From Tridacna crocea (Eukaryota; Mollusca; Bivalvia; Cardiida; Cardiidae), in contig OX031062.1 in NCBI GenBank assembly GCA_943736015.1, positions 25,889,462 to 25,953,461 of the forward strand: a DNA stretch of 64,000 bases, read 5' to 3'. Each line of letters starts with the position of its first letter. Positions within the stretch are counted from its first letter, which is position 1. The notes beneath the pieces were generated by a model. It was not told the origin of the DNA, searched no databases, and worked only from the letters and a program-made list of their open reading frames with translations. The translations under genes and the position numbers were made by a program. Below are positions 12,801 through 27,800 of this stretch, piece after piece.

Positions 12801-15800
12801 TTCCGCTGGTAGAAGTTAACCTTTCTAAAACATTAAGTTATCTACGGTACATGAAGGCATTTTTCTGTTCTTCTGTTTTTCTTCTAAATTGTGTTGTATC
12901 TATATATACTACAGTCAATGCTGAATTTTATGCCAATATTGGCACATTATTCAAATGAATTTCATACACGGTATGAAGAACTTAGCCAGAAATCCTGCAA
13001 AGTGATGTCAATTTACATCAAAATGAAAAAACTAAAACATCATTTGACTTTTCGTCCCAACCATAACAGTAAAGCTTAATTATGTTAAGTTATGTCCTAT
13101 TTCTGAGCATTTGCTTTGATCCAGGCATGACTTATTCAATACTGTAATGATTAATGAAGCCAGAATCAGATGTGTTATCAGATATTTGTTATTATTGTGA
13201 AGGGCGTCAGGCATAGTAAGGCAATTAACATCTGAAAGTAGTCCTGAGCCATAAACTTAGTTTTTTAGATTTTTTGGGGGTAGTTTCAGTGTTTTTTGAG
13301 AGTTTGTACATATTTTGTTAGATTGTTGTGGAAATATGTCAGAATGTTTCATTTTATTCAGTGATATTCAGTCTACATATAGAGGTGTGTGGGATGTCCC
13401 AACCATAACGGTTATCACTCTCCTTTAAAATATGAATTGTGCTGGAGTACCATCTTATTTCTAAGCATTAATTTTGATTCAGAAATTATCATGTTTAATG
13501 TGACAATGAAGTAGGTTAGGATTAATAAGTGTGACTCAAGCATTTTTTTGTCTTTATTAGTGATTTCTAAAATACATGTATTACAATAAACATATATACA
13601 CAAAGACTTGCACTATAAAAAGCATAGTTGTTTTATATCAATATAGGTGATTTTTTAAGAGTTTAACCATCTTTTGTTAGATTAATGATAAAATCAAACA
13701 CATACTGGTTGTTAGGATCTATTATTCAGCCTTAATATTAGGTATGTGTAATAAGTCCCAACCATAACGGTAAAATAAAAATTTCATTACATTTTTGGTT
13801 TGGGTACTGCTCGGTTATACATCTGAATAGAAAAGCCAGGTTGGTTTTATTTTGGAATAATTTGATTAAAGTTTGATTAAATTTGGTCAATTAAAGTGAA
13901 TGTTTAATAACCTTTTAATAATAAAATTTATAAAAGGTATGTTTCTTTATAATGTTGCTTTTCCTGACATTAATTTGCCATATCTTTTCAAGAATACAAG
14001 GAATATGACTGAAATGTAGATTAAAAGTTTGCCACATGCTGCTGCCTAATGTATAAGGAACAAGTACTGACAGACCAAATGGTTTACCCAACCTTTTGCA
14101 ACTTTAACATTACTATCTAAAGTTAAAAAAATGGCATTTTAACTTCATATAAAATCCAGATATTTTCAAGACAGGTGTATCTGTTTTGAAAATGGTATAC
14201 TTTCTGCACTTTTCAATATATATCCTTTGAAATAGTACAAGTAAAACTTGTCTCAATAGAACTTTATTTTTGGACCCAATGTCACACTTTATTTGCACTT
14301 GGCCTTACATTGCAGTATCTTGTGGGGTGGGTACAGAACTCCTTGATCTCAACTCTTTACCACACAAGAAAATTTTAGACCAGTCTGAAGTGAAAGCATT
14401 TGCAGCTGACAAGATAAAAATTTAATGGGATTCAAAAATTGAAATTTGGTTTGGGAAGGTAGAAAACATTGTGGGAAAAGGACAAAATGCTGGTTACCAG
14501 CAATTTCTCCTTTTCCCGCAAGGTTTTCAAGTTAATGATCTACACTTCTTTAATTTCTTTAGCATAAGAGTACAGTGTCTATTCCTGTAACAATGGGAGA
14601 TCCCCCCCCCCCCAAAACAACCTCTTCTTAGTTGATCATTAACTATATTACAATAAAAAAGGTTTATTCAAAATGCAGCAATGGACACTTATAGACTAAA
14701 TGAAAACAATAAGAGAACACACATTTACTCCCTTACCCACATTCTTTCACTTAAAAAGACAATTTTGGTTTCCTTCAATTGTTTATCCCACGGCTAAAAT
14801 AATGCTAAAGGGGATGTCCAAAAACAGCCAGTGATAATGATCTAAATACAACCTAGCAGTTGAATATAGTAATAGTAAATACATGTACGTAATGCATGTA
14901 TAAATGTTAGATGGCTATATTTAACAATCTTCACAAGAACCATGATACTGAAATAAAATCAACATACCATTTGCTAATTAATTCTTCATTGATTTTTGAT
15001 CTTCTTTGTAGGCAGAAAAAAGCTGACAACATAAAATCAGTTGACCTACTCTGCCTACTGAGTCATATGATCCTTTTACCAAAGCGTCAAATAACGCTGA
15101 TAAACCAGTCTATATAAAACACTGTGAAAAAAAGAAAACTACTGGTAACCTGCATTTTTTTTCCACAATGCTCCCCCCCCCCTTTCAAAGTAATATGCTA
15201 TTATGTGAGCCACATTTCATTAACGGTCTGCACATCCTGTGAAATATAGATTGTTTTTTTTGTCTGGTACAGAGGTACTAGTAAGTCTTATATCTATGAA
15301 TAAAAGACAAGTATCAGATGCTAAAATGATTTATATATTTCAGAGATGCTACTGTGTGAAAAGGGACCTTAATTCTTTACCAAACGATAAAATTTTGGAC
15401 TAGTCCAAATTGAAAGCATTTGCAGACCACAAAATAAAAGTGACTGAAAATTTGAAATTGTTTTGTGAAGGGTAGAAAATATTGTAGGAAAAGGAGAAAA
15501 TGCTGGTTACCAGCATTTTCTCCTTTTCCTACAATGTTTTCTAAAGGCTCCTTTCTCAGGGTCATCAAAAGTAGGGATTGTGTGGTAAAGAGTTAAAGCA
15601 TCTGCAAAAAGTGTTGATCTGTGTTGGCCTGCAAAGGCTGACATGGTTAGGACTTACAGCTGTTTGTAAGTTTTATACATGTCAAATGTGTTGTCTGCAA
15701 GTGCTGTCAATTTGAACCAGTCTAAAATTTTGTTGGATGGCAAAGAATTAAGAATCTATTGTAAGTTGTCTGCAAGTTTTCAAGAGATATAGAACAACCA

Positions 15801-18800
15801 GGTGGTTACCCACTTGAAAATACTGGTTGTTGTCATGGCAACATCTACTCTATCAAGAGTAACTTCTTTCGTTTTACTTGTGTACATCACACTTGAAATT
15901 AGCAGGACATTAAATACTTACTTGAAATGAAGGTCTTTAAATGTGAAGTGTGTTTCAACGATTCCTGTTGTCTTTACTCTTGTTCTCAAAACATCTTGTT
16001 CTGTTGGTATGTACGAGGCACAGGATATTCTATCTAATGCATTCAAGTAACTGTGAAGAGAAGAGACATGACATGACATAAGTACTTACTTCTCAAACCT
16101 TTTTGAGTAGATACATATTGTACTGGTAAGTGCTACACTGCTTTGCTTAGTTTAACTCAACTGTCAAACAACAAAATTTTAGACGTGTCTAAATTGAATG
16201 CATTTGCTGACGACAGAATAAACATTACTCATAAATTGAAACTTGGCTTTAGAAGAGTAGAAAACATTCTGAGAAAAGGAGAAAATGCTAGTGACCAGTA
16301 TTTTCTCCTTTTCCCATAATGTTTTCAAAAGGCTGCTTCCACTGGGTCGTAAAAACCAGGGATTGTTTGGTAAAGGGTTAACTCTTTACTACACAATCCT
16401 GGGTTCTGATGATCCTGGTGAAGAAGCCTTTAGGAAACACAGTGAGAAAAGATGAACATGCTCGTAACCAGCATCTTCTAGAGCTATTTTCCACAATGTA
16501 TACTATCCTTTCTGATACAACCAATATCATTTATGCCACACCATACATGCTGTCTGCAAAATCTTACAATATGGAGCAGTTTAATATTTTGCAACTTGGT
16601 ACAGAGCTAAATGATATGGCTTTACAGTTATGTTTTCTTTTTAGTTAGTATTTTCATCTAGGTTTCTAAGCTCAAAATCATCATCTACTTTTACTACAGC
16701 AAAAATTTCATCAGAGACTGGTAATCTAAATACATATCTAGGCATGTTTAAAAGTTAGTACATGTATTATGGTTCTAGATATTCAAAACATGATAAACAT
16801 TTAAACCGTTTACCACACAATCACACATTTTAACCCATTACCACACAATCCCTAATTTTGAAGCCCCTGAGAAAGAAGCCTTTTGAAAACACTGTAGGAA
16901 AAGGAGAAAATGCTGGTAACCAGCATTTTCTCCTTTTCCCACAGTGTTTTCTACCCTTCCCAGGACAAATTTCAATTTTTTAGTCACCTTTATTTTGTCG
17001 TCTGCTTTCAATTTGAACCAGTCTAAAATTTTGTTGTGTGGTAAAGAGTTAAAGACCCTGAGAAGTAGGTATTTTGAAAACAGTGTGGGAAAAGAAGAAA
17101 ATGCTGGTAACAAGCATTTTCTTTTTCCTAAATGTTTCCTAGATTATGTGATATGTGCCAATATCTCAATATTGTTGTCTGCAATTGCTTTCAAATTGGA
17201 CCCATCTAAAATACTGTCATTCCGGAAGGATTATAAGAGCATGAATCATTATGGAGAAAAAAAATTTAACCCTTTATAACATGACAAAATACATACTTGT
17301 TTAAACTAAAAGCATTAACAGACGAAAACAAGAGCTTTACAGAGCAACACATTATACCCCAAAAGGGGCTCTTCAGTGAGTAGCTGCACAATAAATTGGT
17401 TATTACAGAAATCAAGAGCAGATAACTCTAGTTTTCCTAAAGTGATTCAAATGTAAGGAGTTACATACACAACTACACATCATAGAGATTTATTGTGGTA
17501 AATTATGAGTTGCTCCGTTAGATGTTGCACACACCAGACAGACAGACGGACGGATGACCGTGGCTTGTGACACAAAAACTCTTAACTTGTCCTTGGCAGG
17601 ATAGAAAACACTTGTGAAAAAGAGAAAATGCTGGTTGTAAGTATTTTCTTCTTTTCCCACAGTGTTTTTCTAAAGCTCCCTTCTATAAAACTGTTAAAAC
17701 TAGGGGCTTTTTGGCAAGGCTTAGCTCTCTTCAGAAGGTATACAAGGTTATTGTGTCTTTTAGCTCATATTGCCTGAACTCTTTACCAAACACAATCCCA
17801 GGTTTTCATGACTTAAGAGAGAAGCCCATTAAAACCTTGGGGGAAAAGGACAAAATGCTGGTAACCAGCATTTTCTCCTTTTCTTGCAAATTTTCAAAAA
17901 TATATCTTTTGCAGGGGCCAAGCCCCTCCCCTGTAGCAGACAGGACTTGAGAATGGGGGTCATGAGTTTGATCCCTGGCTCTTTCCCAGGATTGATGATA
18001 GACAGGATTCATTCCTCTCTCACTGCTGATCGTTTGTTCGACGCTCGTTATGTGGGGAAAGCAGCCAGTGGCTTGGAAAGAATATTGTGCGGGGTACTGG
18101 TAGCAGAAACTCCAGAAAAGCATGGATAGGTGCACTGGCCGCCATGATATAATTGATGTTGGAAACAGCATTAAACACCATACAATCAATTAATCTTTTG
18201 CAGGGTTGTTAAAACTAGGGGTTGTGTGATAAACGGTTAATCTGTGACAAGCCACGGGACGATACGAGCAGTTGTAAAGCAAGAATAGCCTAGAGTTTGT
18301 AGACTATTTTAATCAAATTAGTCTTGAAGTTCCTATTGGGTGGTTATTTCTTTCTACAAAAATACCAGGTGCTTCAGTTACTTAGTATTCCAGTTTGATA
18401 AGATCTATAACGAATATGATTTCAAAGATCTAAATATCATCTTACTATTCTGCCGAGTCATTCAGCTGGTACTCCCTTGATCTACTAACACAGTGCTGGA
18501 CACCATCATCTTTCCATAATCTCTTCATGATACCAGCCAGTTCTGCTGAAAGATCCCCTTCATCTGCATTACCTGCCATAGCAAAGAACTGTCTAGCATC
18601 ATCCTGAAAATACACAATTATAGATATCAGCAAATATTTTGACCCTTTACCACACAGTTCGCAAGTTTTAATGAGAAGGAAGAAGCCTTATGGAAACATT
18701 ATAGAAAAAGGAGAAAATGCTGTTTTCTACTACATTTAACTCTTTACCAAACAACAAAATTTTGGACTAGTCCAAATTTAAAGCATTTGCTTTTCTCAGG

Positions 18801-21800
18801 GTCTTTAAAATTCAGGATTGTTTGGTAAAGAGTTACGGAAGAAATCATCATTTGAGCTTCATTATATTGTCTGCAAATGCTTTCAATTTGGTCTAGTCCA
18901 AAATTTTGTCATCTGGTAAATACTCCTAGGAACTTCTGCAGGAGGAAACATTGTACTGAGAGTAATGCCTAGGCTTTCATAGTCTTTTCTTGATTGTCTC
19001 TTCACAGAATGTCATGTAATATTTGTTCAGATTTCAAATTCTATCCTTCATCCTCTACCAAACAAGCTTGACTTTCAATGCCCAGTTAAGATTTTTATAT
19101 GATAAATTTCTTTTGTGGCCCTAACTTCATGCTAAAAAGAATTAACTCTTTACAACACAAGAAAATTTTAGACTGGTCCAAATTGAAAGCATTTGCAGAC
19201 GACAAAATAAATGTGACTGAAAAATTGAAATTTGTTCTGGGAAGGGTAGAAAACACTGTGGGAAAAGAAGAAAATGCTGATTACCAGCATTTTCTCCTTT
19301 TCCCACAGTGTTTTCAAAAGGCCTCTTTCACAGGGGTGTCAAAAGAAGGGATTGAGTGGTAATGGGTTAAACTGGGGCTTGCTGAAACAAGCAAAACAAT
19401 CTATCAAAAGAAACATTGCCAAAACCTTTTCAAACTGGTGTAAAACAAAGCAAGAGGGCCATGATGGCCCTACACTTGCTAGAGCTGGGTATCGCCAAGA
19501 AAAATGTATCGCGATACTATCGCGATACCAGACAGGCGATACGATACAATATCACGATACTTAATTGGTCCAGATTAACTTAATGACAGTCTTTTAAAAG
19601 AGAGACTGTTTTCATGTGATATGCGCAAACAAGATTTTATAAATAGATCTACATGTTCACAGTTATAAGCTCTTCAAAGACTTTAGGAACCTTTTCTCAA
19701 ACTGCGCAACCATTTTTGGCAAAATCAATCCAAATGTTTGCTAAAACAAGTAGGTATGTGAGATACCATCGAACTGGTCCAATTTCTGTACAAAATCTAT
19801 CAGATCGGTAGTGCTGGGCAATCAGGTTGAAATCACAAATGATTATTGTTTTGTAATCTGAAGAGCACACCAACTAGTTATCTGTTGTACAATCGGTGTC
19901 TCCAATTAACTGAGAATGCCTTTTGGCTTTAAATACCATGACAGTTTGTCTACATGATATTAAGTTTATAAGGATGCTTTGTTTTGTACTTCAAAAATCA
20001 ATGGTTTTGCAGTACCATTTCGAGTTTTTGCTTTATTCAGTATCATTCATTTTGGTCCTCTATTTTTAATTTTCAAAAGTTTAAAAAAAATTAGACATAT
20101 TTCAAGCATTTGCAGACTCCCCCCACCACGTAGATCTGTATTTTCATTTCCTAAAACAACAATTTTTTCACTCATGAACAGCATTTTAGCCTCAACTTAC
20201 TGTTGTATTCACAGATTTGTGTAAATCCACTGTTTAACTTCACTATTAAAAATGAGAAGATAGTTTTAAGTCCCTCTGATCGGACGATGCCATGCTGATC
20301 ATTGTAGTGTCATGGGTTTTCACGGTTTTTTGGCGATCTATTTTTTCGTGACAAATAATTTTTGGAGAAGTATTACTACATGATTTGACATCAATTTGTC
20401 ATTTTGAATAGCAGGAAACTTTAAAATTGGTCCTTTTACACTAGATCAGAGGATTAACACCTCTATTACATTGTCATAAATAACTCGCCAGCTTCATGAT
20501 CATGCGCGTGTCTTTTGCATTTATACTGATCGTGTTAAGCCCATATTTCTGCCGGATGCATTAAAACTAGGTTATATGAATCTCTAGATCATAACTTAAT
20601 GCGTCAGATTGACAATTAGGCAGATATTTTTCACCCTCAAAGACATCAATTCAATTTCCCAGCGTCAAAACCCGCGCTATAGTCAACTTCGGAAGACAGT
20701 TGCCGATCCGCATCTCATTCATTTGTTATTTAAAAAGAACAAAGACAATTCAAACTGTGCTATCTTTCGCTAGCAAATAATCAAATTGCAGCTTATATTC
20801 GTCCGCTAAATCAAATGACCTTGTTAATTAATGCTTTATTTTATTTTACAGTCCTTGTGACAAAACTGGTAAGGAGGCAAACCGATCAAAACGCAGCCGC
20901 AACTTTTTGGACACGAAGAAAATATGATAACCTTAGAACGTTCCGAATTAGCATCTATATTTAAAACCTGGAAAACCCTAAGCATGAGCGAGTGACTGTA
21001 AACATTTCGCTTCAAATTATTCCCCAAATTACAAAGTTTCATGAATTTCATTGTTTCTAGGGCGAGTTTTTTAACGTTCTTGTATGTATAGCAGAGACAA
21101 ACTGTGCGTATTTTTTTCCCTATTTTATACATGAATCATTTACATTGATGCGTGATCTCACACTCTGCACACGACACGACGTAAATGTATCGCCAAGTAT
21201 CGATACAACGAGTTAGTATCGCGATATACTATCGCCAGCAAAAATATCACGATGCACCGATGCATCGATGATATCGCCCCAGCTCTAACACTTGCTCACC
21301 TAAGCCTTTTGACCAAACATAATCCATTTCAACTCCCTTTTGAGGTGTGACAAACATACGAACAAGATTTCATAATTATTGGACTTAAAATTTAGTTGAC
21401 TTGTACACAAGCTTTTTCTAGACTAATCTAAGATGCCATCAAGACAAACAGTTTGACCAAGTTGATGAGTATTAAACTCAAATTGTGGCCTCCAGAGTGT
21501 ACAGAAGGTTTTTCAAAAAACTAGTGACCTACTTCTTGACTCAACACGACCCATTTTCAAACACGTACAACATATGATCAAGACATTACATTCTGACAAA
21601 ATTTCATGAATATTGAACTGAAAATGTGGCCTCTAGAATGTTCACAAGGCTTTTCAAAGATATGACCAGTTGACCCAGTTATCAACCACACATGTCCCAT
21701 TTTCAAACTCATCCAAAATGTTAATATCAAGAAAAACATTCCGACCAAGTTTCATGAGCAATGGACTGAAAATGCGCACTCAAAACGCATACACAAATTT

Positions 21801-24800
21801 TTTCAAATATTGGTCCAAGTTACCTAGTTTTTGACCAGACGTGACCAATTTTACAACATTTTTACTACTCCAAGATAAATATGAAGACAAGCATTCTGAC
21901 AAACTTCCATGAGTATCCGACTAAAAATTTGGCCTCTTGAGCATTAACAAGGTTTTTACTAGGATTGGACCAAAAACGTGGCCTCTAGTGCTTACACAAG
22001 GTAAAAGTTGACAACGGATGGTGGACAGAGCACGATCACAAAACCTCAGCTCGAGCACTTCATGCTCAGCTAAAAAGGCTTGTCCAGGAAGCAACCTGTT
22101 CAACCTTTTTGTCCTTCCTGAATTTAACAAACCTTAGAATAAAAGCCTATGAAAAGTTTGGGTGAAATGGAGAAAATGTTGGTAACACCATTTTCTCCTT
22201 TTACTACAATGTTTTCTCACCTTACAATGACAAAGTCCATTATTTTTTGCCACATTAATTCTGTTGTATAGTAGTAGTCTGCAAATGTTTTGAATTTGGA
22301 CCAGTCTAAAGTTTTGTCGATCAATGAAGACTTCAAGCCATAACCTTTCTCCAAATTTCCCAAACATTCTAAAGGATAGTGAATAATGTCTCATTCCTCA
22401 AAATATGATATGACTTGAAAGGGGGGTATTCGGATGTTTACATTCTATCCAAACTTCAAAGCCAATTCATCACTGAATTAGGTAAGCCTATATCCGGCAA
22501 ACCATCAGAAAAGGAAAAGGCGAAAAATCCAAAAATATATTAGAAAAATATTTTTTGACAGTTAACTCTTTACCAAACAATCCCGACTTTTAACGACCCT
22601 AAGAAAGAAGCCTTTTGAAAACATTGTGGGAAAAGAAATAAATGCTGGTAACCAGCATTTTCTCCTTTTCCCACAATTTTTTCAACCATACCAATGAAAC
22701 ATTGCACCTTTTCAGCCACATTGAAAATGTCATCTGCAAATGCTTTCAATTTGGACCAATCTATAAATGTTTCGTTTGGTAAAGAGTTAAATTTCCTTTA
22801 CGGGCTACAGCCTCTACACAGCTTCTTACAATATTTTTAGATTTCACAATGGTAAGAGTCACATGATTTTGGATTTTGGACATCAAGGAGCATTTAACAA
22901 ACAAAACACTTTTACTTCGCACAAAAATATCTAAAACGACTTCTTTCATTAGCATTTAAGTTACCAGTATTTACTATTTTATCTCCCTCTCTAAACAGAA
23001 AAATAAGGTATAATAACTCATTACCAAACGACAAAATTTTAGGTTTGTCCAAATCGAAAGCATTTGCAGATGAAACAATAAATGTGACTGAAAATTTGAA
23101 ATTTATTTTGCGAAGAGTAGAAAAAATTGTGGGAAAAGGAGAAAATGCTGGTTACCAGCATTTTCTCCTTTTCCCACAATGTTTTCTAAATGCTTCTTTC
23201 TCTGGGTTGTCAAAAGTAGGGATTGTGTGGTAATGGGATAAATGATTTATCTACTAGTCTTAACCCTACACTTGTAACAAATAAGACTCTCTCTGAAAAT
23301 TTCATCATATCTGGATATCTCTGTGGAAAAATACCCAACATTCTTCTTAACAGCTGTATTCTATCCTACCATACTGAATACCTCAAAAAACTTTCTTTCT
23401 TGATGTCATTCAAAATAAACAAAAAATACCAACAGAATAGCTTTAGCTTTCTGACATAAATCTGGATGTTCTCTGTGAGTTTGAAAATCATTAAAAACAT
23501 GACAGATTACAGGGAAAAACTAGCACATTTTCCAAGTCATAAAGTCTATTGCTGGTTCCAATTTTTCAAATTTGATATTCTGTACAAATGAACTTTGATA
23601 AGTATTATGATAAATACAGACATTCCAACACAATTGCACACTTGTTAAATATCTATTTTTTTTTTTCTTCAGAATTTTGTATCTTAACATGATAAATGAT
23701 AACCATCATAACATGGAAACACAAAAGAAACATGGTATGTTCAACATAGTTACAGAGTCCAAGATCAGTTCTGGCTTCTCCACAGTCAATCATACTACAA
23801 CTACTGTTTTCTCAACATTCTCCAACTGAAAGAGACATCTTAATCCAGAAAAGGGGCCAACAATGGGCCAAGCTCCATTTTTAGTTTTTACCTTTTTTTT
23901 CTTTGGGGATTATGTGGTAAAGAGTTAAAAAACTTCTGAATTGTTGTAATAAATTCATTAATATGGATGAGTCTCAAATTTTGCTGTGTGGTAAAGGGTA
24001 AACTTGAGCACAACTGATCAGACAAAGTGGTTGCTAAAAAAAAATTCTACAATTATCCAATTGTATATCTTCATCAGTAGTAAAATACTGCAAACCTTTC
24101 TATTCTACTTTTTGCCAATATTTTGCTGTTCACACAAAAATGTACTTGAACAGGGAATAAGCAATAGATATCAGATTGCTACATTCTGATTCTTCCATTT
24201 AACCCATTACCAAACGACAATATTTTAGACTGGCCCAAATTGAAAGTATATGCAGACGACAAAATAAAAGTCACTGAAAATTTGAAATTTGTTTTCTGAA
24301 GGGTAGAAAACATTGTGGGAAAAGGAGAAAATGCTGGTTACCAGCATTTTCTCCTTTTCCTACAATGTTTTCAAAGGCTTTCTTTCTAAGGGTCGTTAAA
24401 AGTCGGGATTGTGTGGTAAAGAGTTAATTCAAAGCTTACCCTTAAACATATAATGTGAACAAGAGGGCCAAGATGGCCCTGGATCGCTCACCTGAGTTTT
24501 GAGATGACCATAGCCTATATTTTTTTTTTGAGGTATTGAAACATTGGAACCAAATTTATAATTTTGCTAAGCAATTTTCAAAAGGTCACCTGTAAAATTC
24601 ATTTCCAAATCTGACCATCAGTTTCAAAAAGAAGAATTTTTAAGAATTCTTCATTTCTGTATAAGAGCAAGTATCCCCCATCCACGAGAGCCATGTTTCT
24701 TGATGGATCAAAATTTACGAACAAGTTTTGAAAAGGGTCTTCCAAGGAACATTTCGAAAAATTTCTTTTAAAATCTGACCAGGGGTTTCAGAGAAAGAGA

Positions 24801-27800
24801 ATTTTCAAGAATATCATCATGTCCATATAGTGCAAGTAGCTCCCATTCACAAGAGCAAGGATCACCCAAGGAACATCTCTGTCAAATTATTTTAAAATCT
24901 GACTAGGGGTTTCAGAGAAAAAGAATTTTCAAGAATTTCTTCATTTCCATATAGTGCAAGTAGCCCCCATTCACTAGAGCCATGTTTCTTCATGGATCAA
25001 AATTTTGTGAACAGTTTTTGAAAAGGGTCACCCAAGGATCATCACTGTGAAATCATTTTAAAATCTGTCCAGCCGTTTCAGAGAAGAAGAATTTTTAAAA
25101 ATTTCTTTATTTCCCTATAGTGCAAGTAGCCCCCATTCACCAGAGCCATGTTTCTTGACGGATTAAAATTTTGTGAACACTTTTTGAAAAGGGTCACCCA
25201 AGGAATATCCCAGAGAAATTATTTCAAAATCTGACCAGTGGTTTCAGAAAAGAAAAAATTTTAAGAATTTCCTCATTTCCCAATAGTGCAAGAAGCCCCC
25301 ATTCACCAGAGCCATGTTTCTTGACGGATCAAAATTTCGCGAACAATTTTTGAAAAGGGTCACCCAAGGAACATCTCTGTGAAATTATTTCAAAATCTGA
25401 CCAGGGGTTTCAGAGGAGAAGATTTTTTAAGAATTCCTTCATTTCTATATAGTGCAAGTAGCCCCCGTTCACCAGAGCCACATTTTTTGACGGATCAAAA
25501 TTTCACGAACAATTTTTGAAAAGGGTCACCCAAGGAACATATCTGTGAAATTATTTCAAAATCCAACCAGGGGTTTCAGAGGAGAAGATTTTTTAAGAAT
25601 TCCTTCATTTCTGTATAGTGCAAGTAGCCCCCATTCACCAGAGCCACAATTTTTGACGGATCAAAATTTCACGAACAATTTTTGAAAAGGGTCACCCAAG
25701 GAACATATCTGTGAAATTATTTCAAAATCCGACCAGCGGTTTCAGAGGAGAAGATTTTTAAAGAATTTGCTAAAAAATTCCATTTCGTTGCCATGGCAAC
25801 CAGAGTTTTTGACGGAATCAAATTCTGTGAACAATTTTTAAAGAGGGCCTCCCAAGGAACATTCCTGCCAAGTTTGGTCCAAATTGGCCCAGCGGTTTAG
25901 GAGGAGTTGATGTTTAAAGAATTGTTGACGACGCACGACGGACGACGGACGACGCACGACGCACGACGCACGACGGACGACGGACGACGGACACCCAGTG
26001 ACCCTAAAAGCTCCCCTTGAGCACGTTGTGCTCAGGTGAGCTAAAAAGCACAGTGAAATGTTTTTGCCCTCATTCTCAGGCTCTCTGTACAATTTCAGGG
26101 AATACAGGGAAATGAGAACTAAACTTTTGGAAACAGTGACAAAATGAAGTAAAACATCCTGTTTCTTTACCCTTTACCGCATGCCAAATTTTTGGAGTTA
26201 TCAAAATTATTAATACTTTGCAGTCATCAAAACTGGGGCTCAATGACTAGATCTACCTTAGAAAAGGTAGAAAACATTGTGGGAAAAAGGGACAAAGCAC
26301 ATTTTCAAAAGTCTTCTACCTAAGGACTATCTTATCTAGGGAGTTTTTCACATTTTCCTTTTACAGATCCACCCACACATTTTTTTGTCATGAATCCGAG
26401 AAAAGTACTTTCAGTACTTTCAATTTATTTTCTATCGTTACTAAGACTGGATGAGCCAAAACCAGTATACCCCCCTCCCCTACATTGTTATTGGGGATAT
26501 AATAAACAATGACAAAGATGTGGTTATGAAACACAAGGAACCCCAGGGCCCTCACATGCTCATATTTAATCAATAACATCACATTAGTATTATGGTATTT
26601 AAAAATCCTTATATTACTACATATATTACACTCAAATTACTGTCAAAGCTTAGCTTAGGCTATTGTCTTCTGAATGTGGAACTAGTGCAAGAAAGATTTT
26701 CAACTCTTTATGCAGCTTATGGATTTATTGTATCAAAAAGAATACCACAATTACCTAAAATTAGCATGTCTTTGCTGGTTTAAATTGTAAATAATATTAT
26801 GCTGGTAATGACATTGATCATCATTTTATGATGCACTTTCTGTGCAGTCCAATCTTGATCCATGGCATATACAGCAGCTCCTTATTTGGCTATGGCAATG
26901 AAAGGGTCAAGCCCGATATAGAATTTCAGTACTATCAGACTACCCGATGATGATAAAAAATATTCACTTTCTAATTATTCTTTGGATAGAGGTCAATTTT
27001 AGGTCAATTAAATACATAATTATAGGCTATTGGGTTTTTTTCCCTGGTGAAAGATCAAAAGTTATTTCGAGTGATCACTATTGGTAATATTTTCACTCAT
27101 GGCTGCCCCACTTGTGAAAATATTACAGATGGTGTTCACTCAATTTCTTTTTTTTAATGTGGAGCAGTCTAAATTTTTCATGCGTGGTAGAGTTAAATTG
27201 CATGGCTAAAATTGAAATGCATTTTCACACTCACACTGTTTACTTATGGCTACCTCAAGGCCATAAGGTCTCATGTACATGCACTTGTATTGAATACTTT
27301 CTCTCCTGAAGCCTTCATCAGAGGGAAATTTGAATATGAAATTTAGGCTCAAGTAAACATGAGTTTAATTAAAATACCAGGAAATATCAATTTTTAAGTC
27401 TAGATCAAAAATGTTCTTAAAACAAGAGTGCCATGATGGCCCCGAAATCGCTCACCTGAGTCTATTGACCAAACATGAACCCTTTTCAATCTAGTTTCCC
27501 AGTGACGTAGTTTTCTATCAGACATTTCCCATTATCAAACATTTTTGAGATATCAATAAGACAAACATTCTGACCAAGTTTCATGAGTATTGGACTGAAA
27601 ATGTGGCCTCTACAGCGTACAAAAGATTTTCTAAGATTTGACCAAGTGACCTAGTTTTCGAGCCGACAATTACCCATTATCAAACTCTTTTGAGACATCA
27701 CCAAAACAAACATTCTGACCAAGTTTGAAGAGTATCAGGCAGAAAATGTGGCCTCTAGAGTGTGCACAAGGTTTTTCTAATATTTGACCCAGTGACCTTG

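Larger units (their letters stand above)
19451..22077 (+). mobile_element. Tandem-core element type A, split by a hAT insertion
   Basis: The start hairpin AAGAGGGCCATGATGGCCCT is at 19452. Units of about 145-150 bp run from 21296 (GACTGAAAATGTGGCCTCTAG type). The end hairpin GAGCACTTCATGCTCAG is at 22053. The hAT element 19480-21287 interrupts it right after the start hairpin. No coding capacity is seen. Confidence 0.82.

Noticed and set aside
11353-13771. CRISPR array (short repeat recurring with spacers)
   Set aside because: Spacing is irregular (20 to over 1000 bp), one copy is inverted, and the context is animal intron DNA.
19806-20700. A complete independent hAT insertion
   Set aside because: Only one terminus is visible and no 8-bp duplication could be found, so it is listed as partial.
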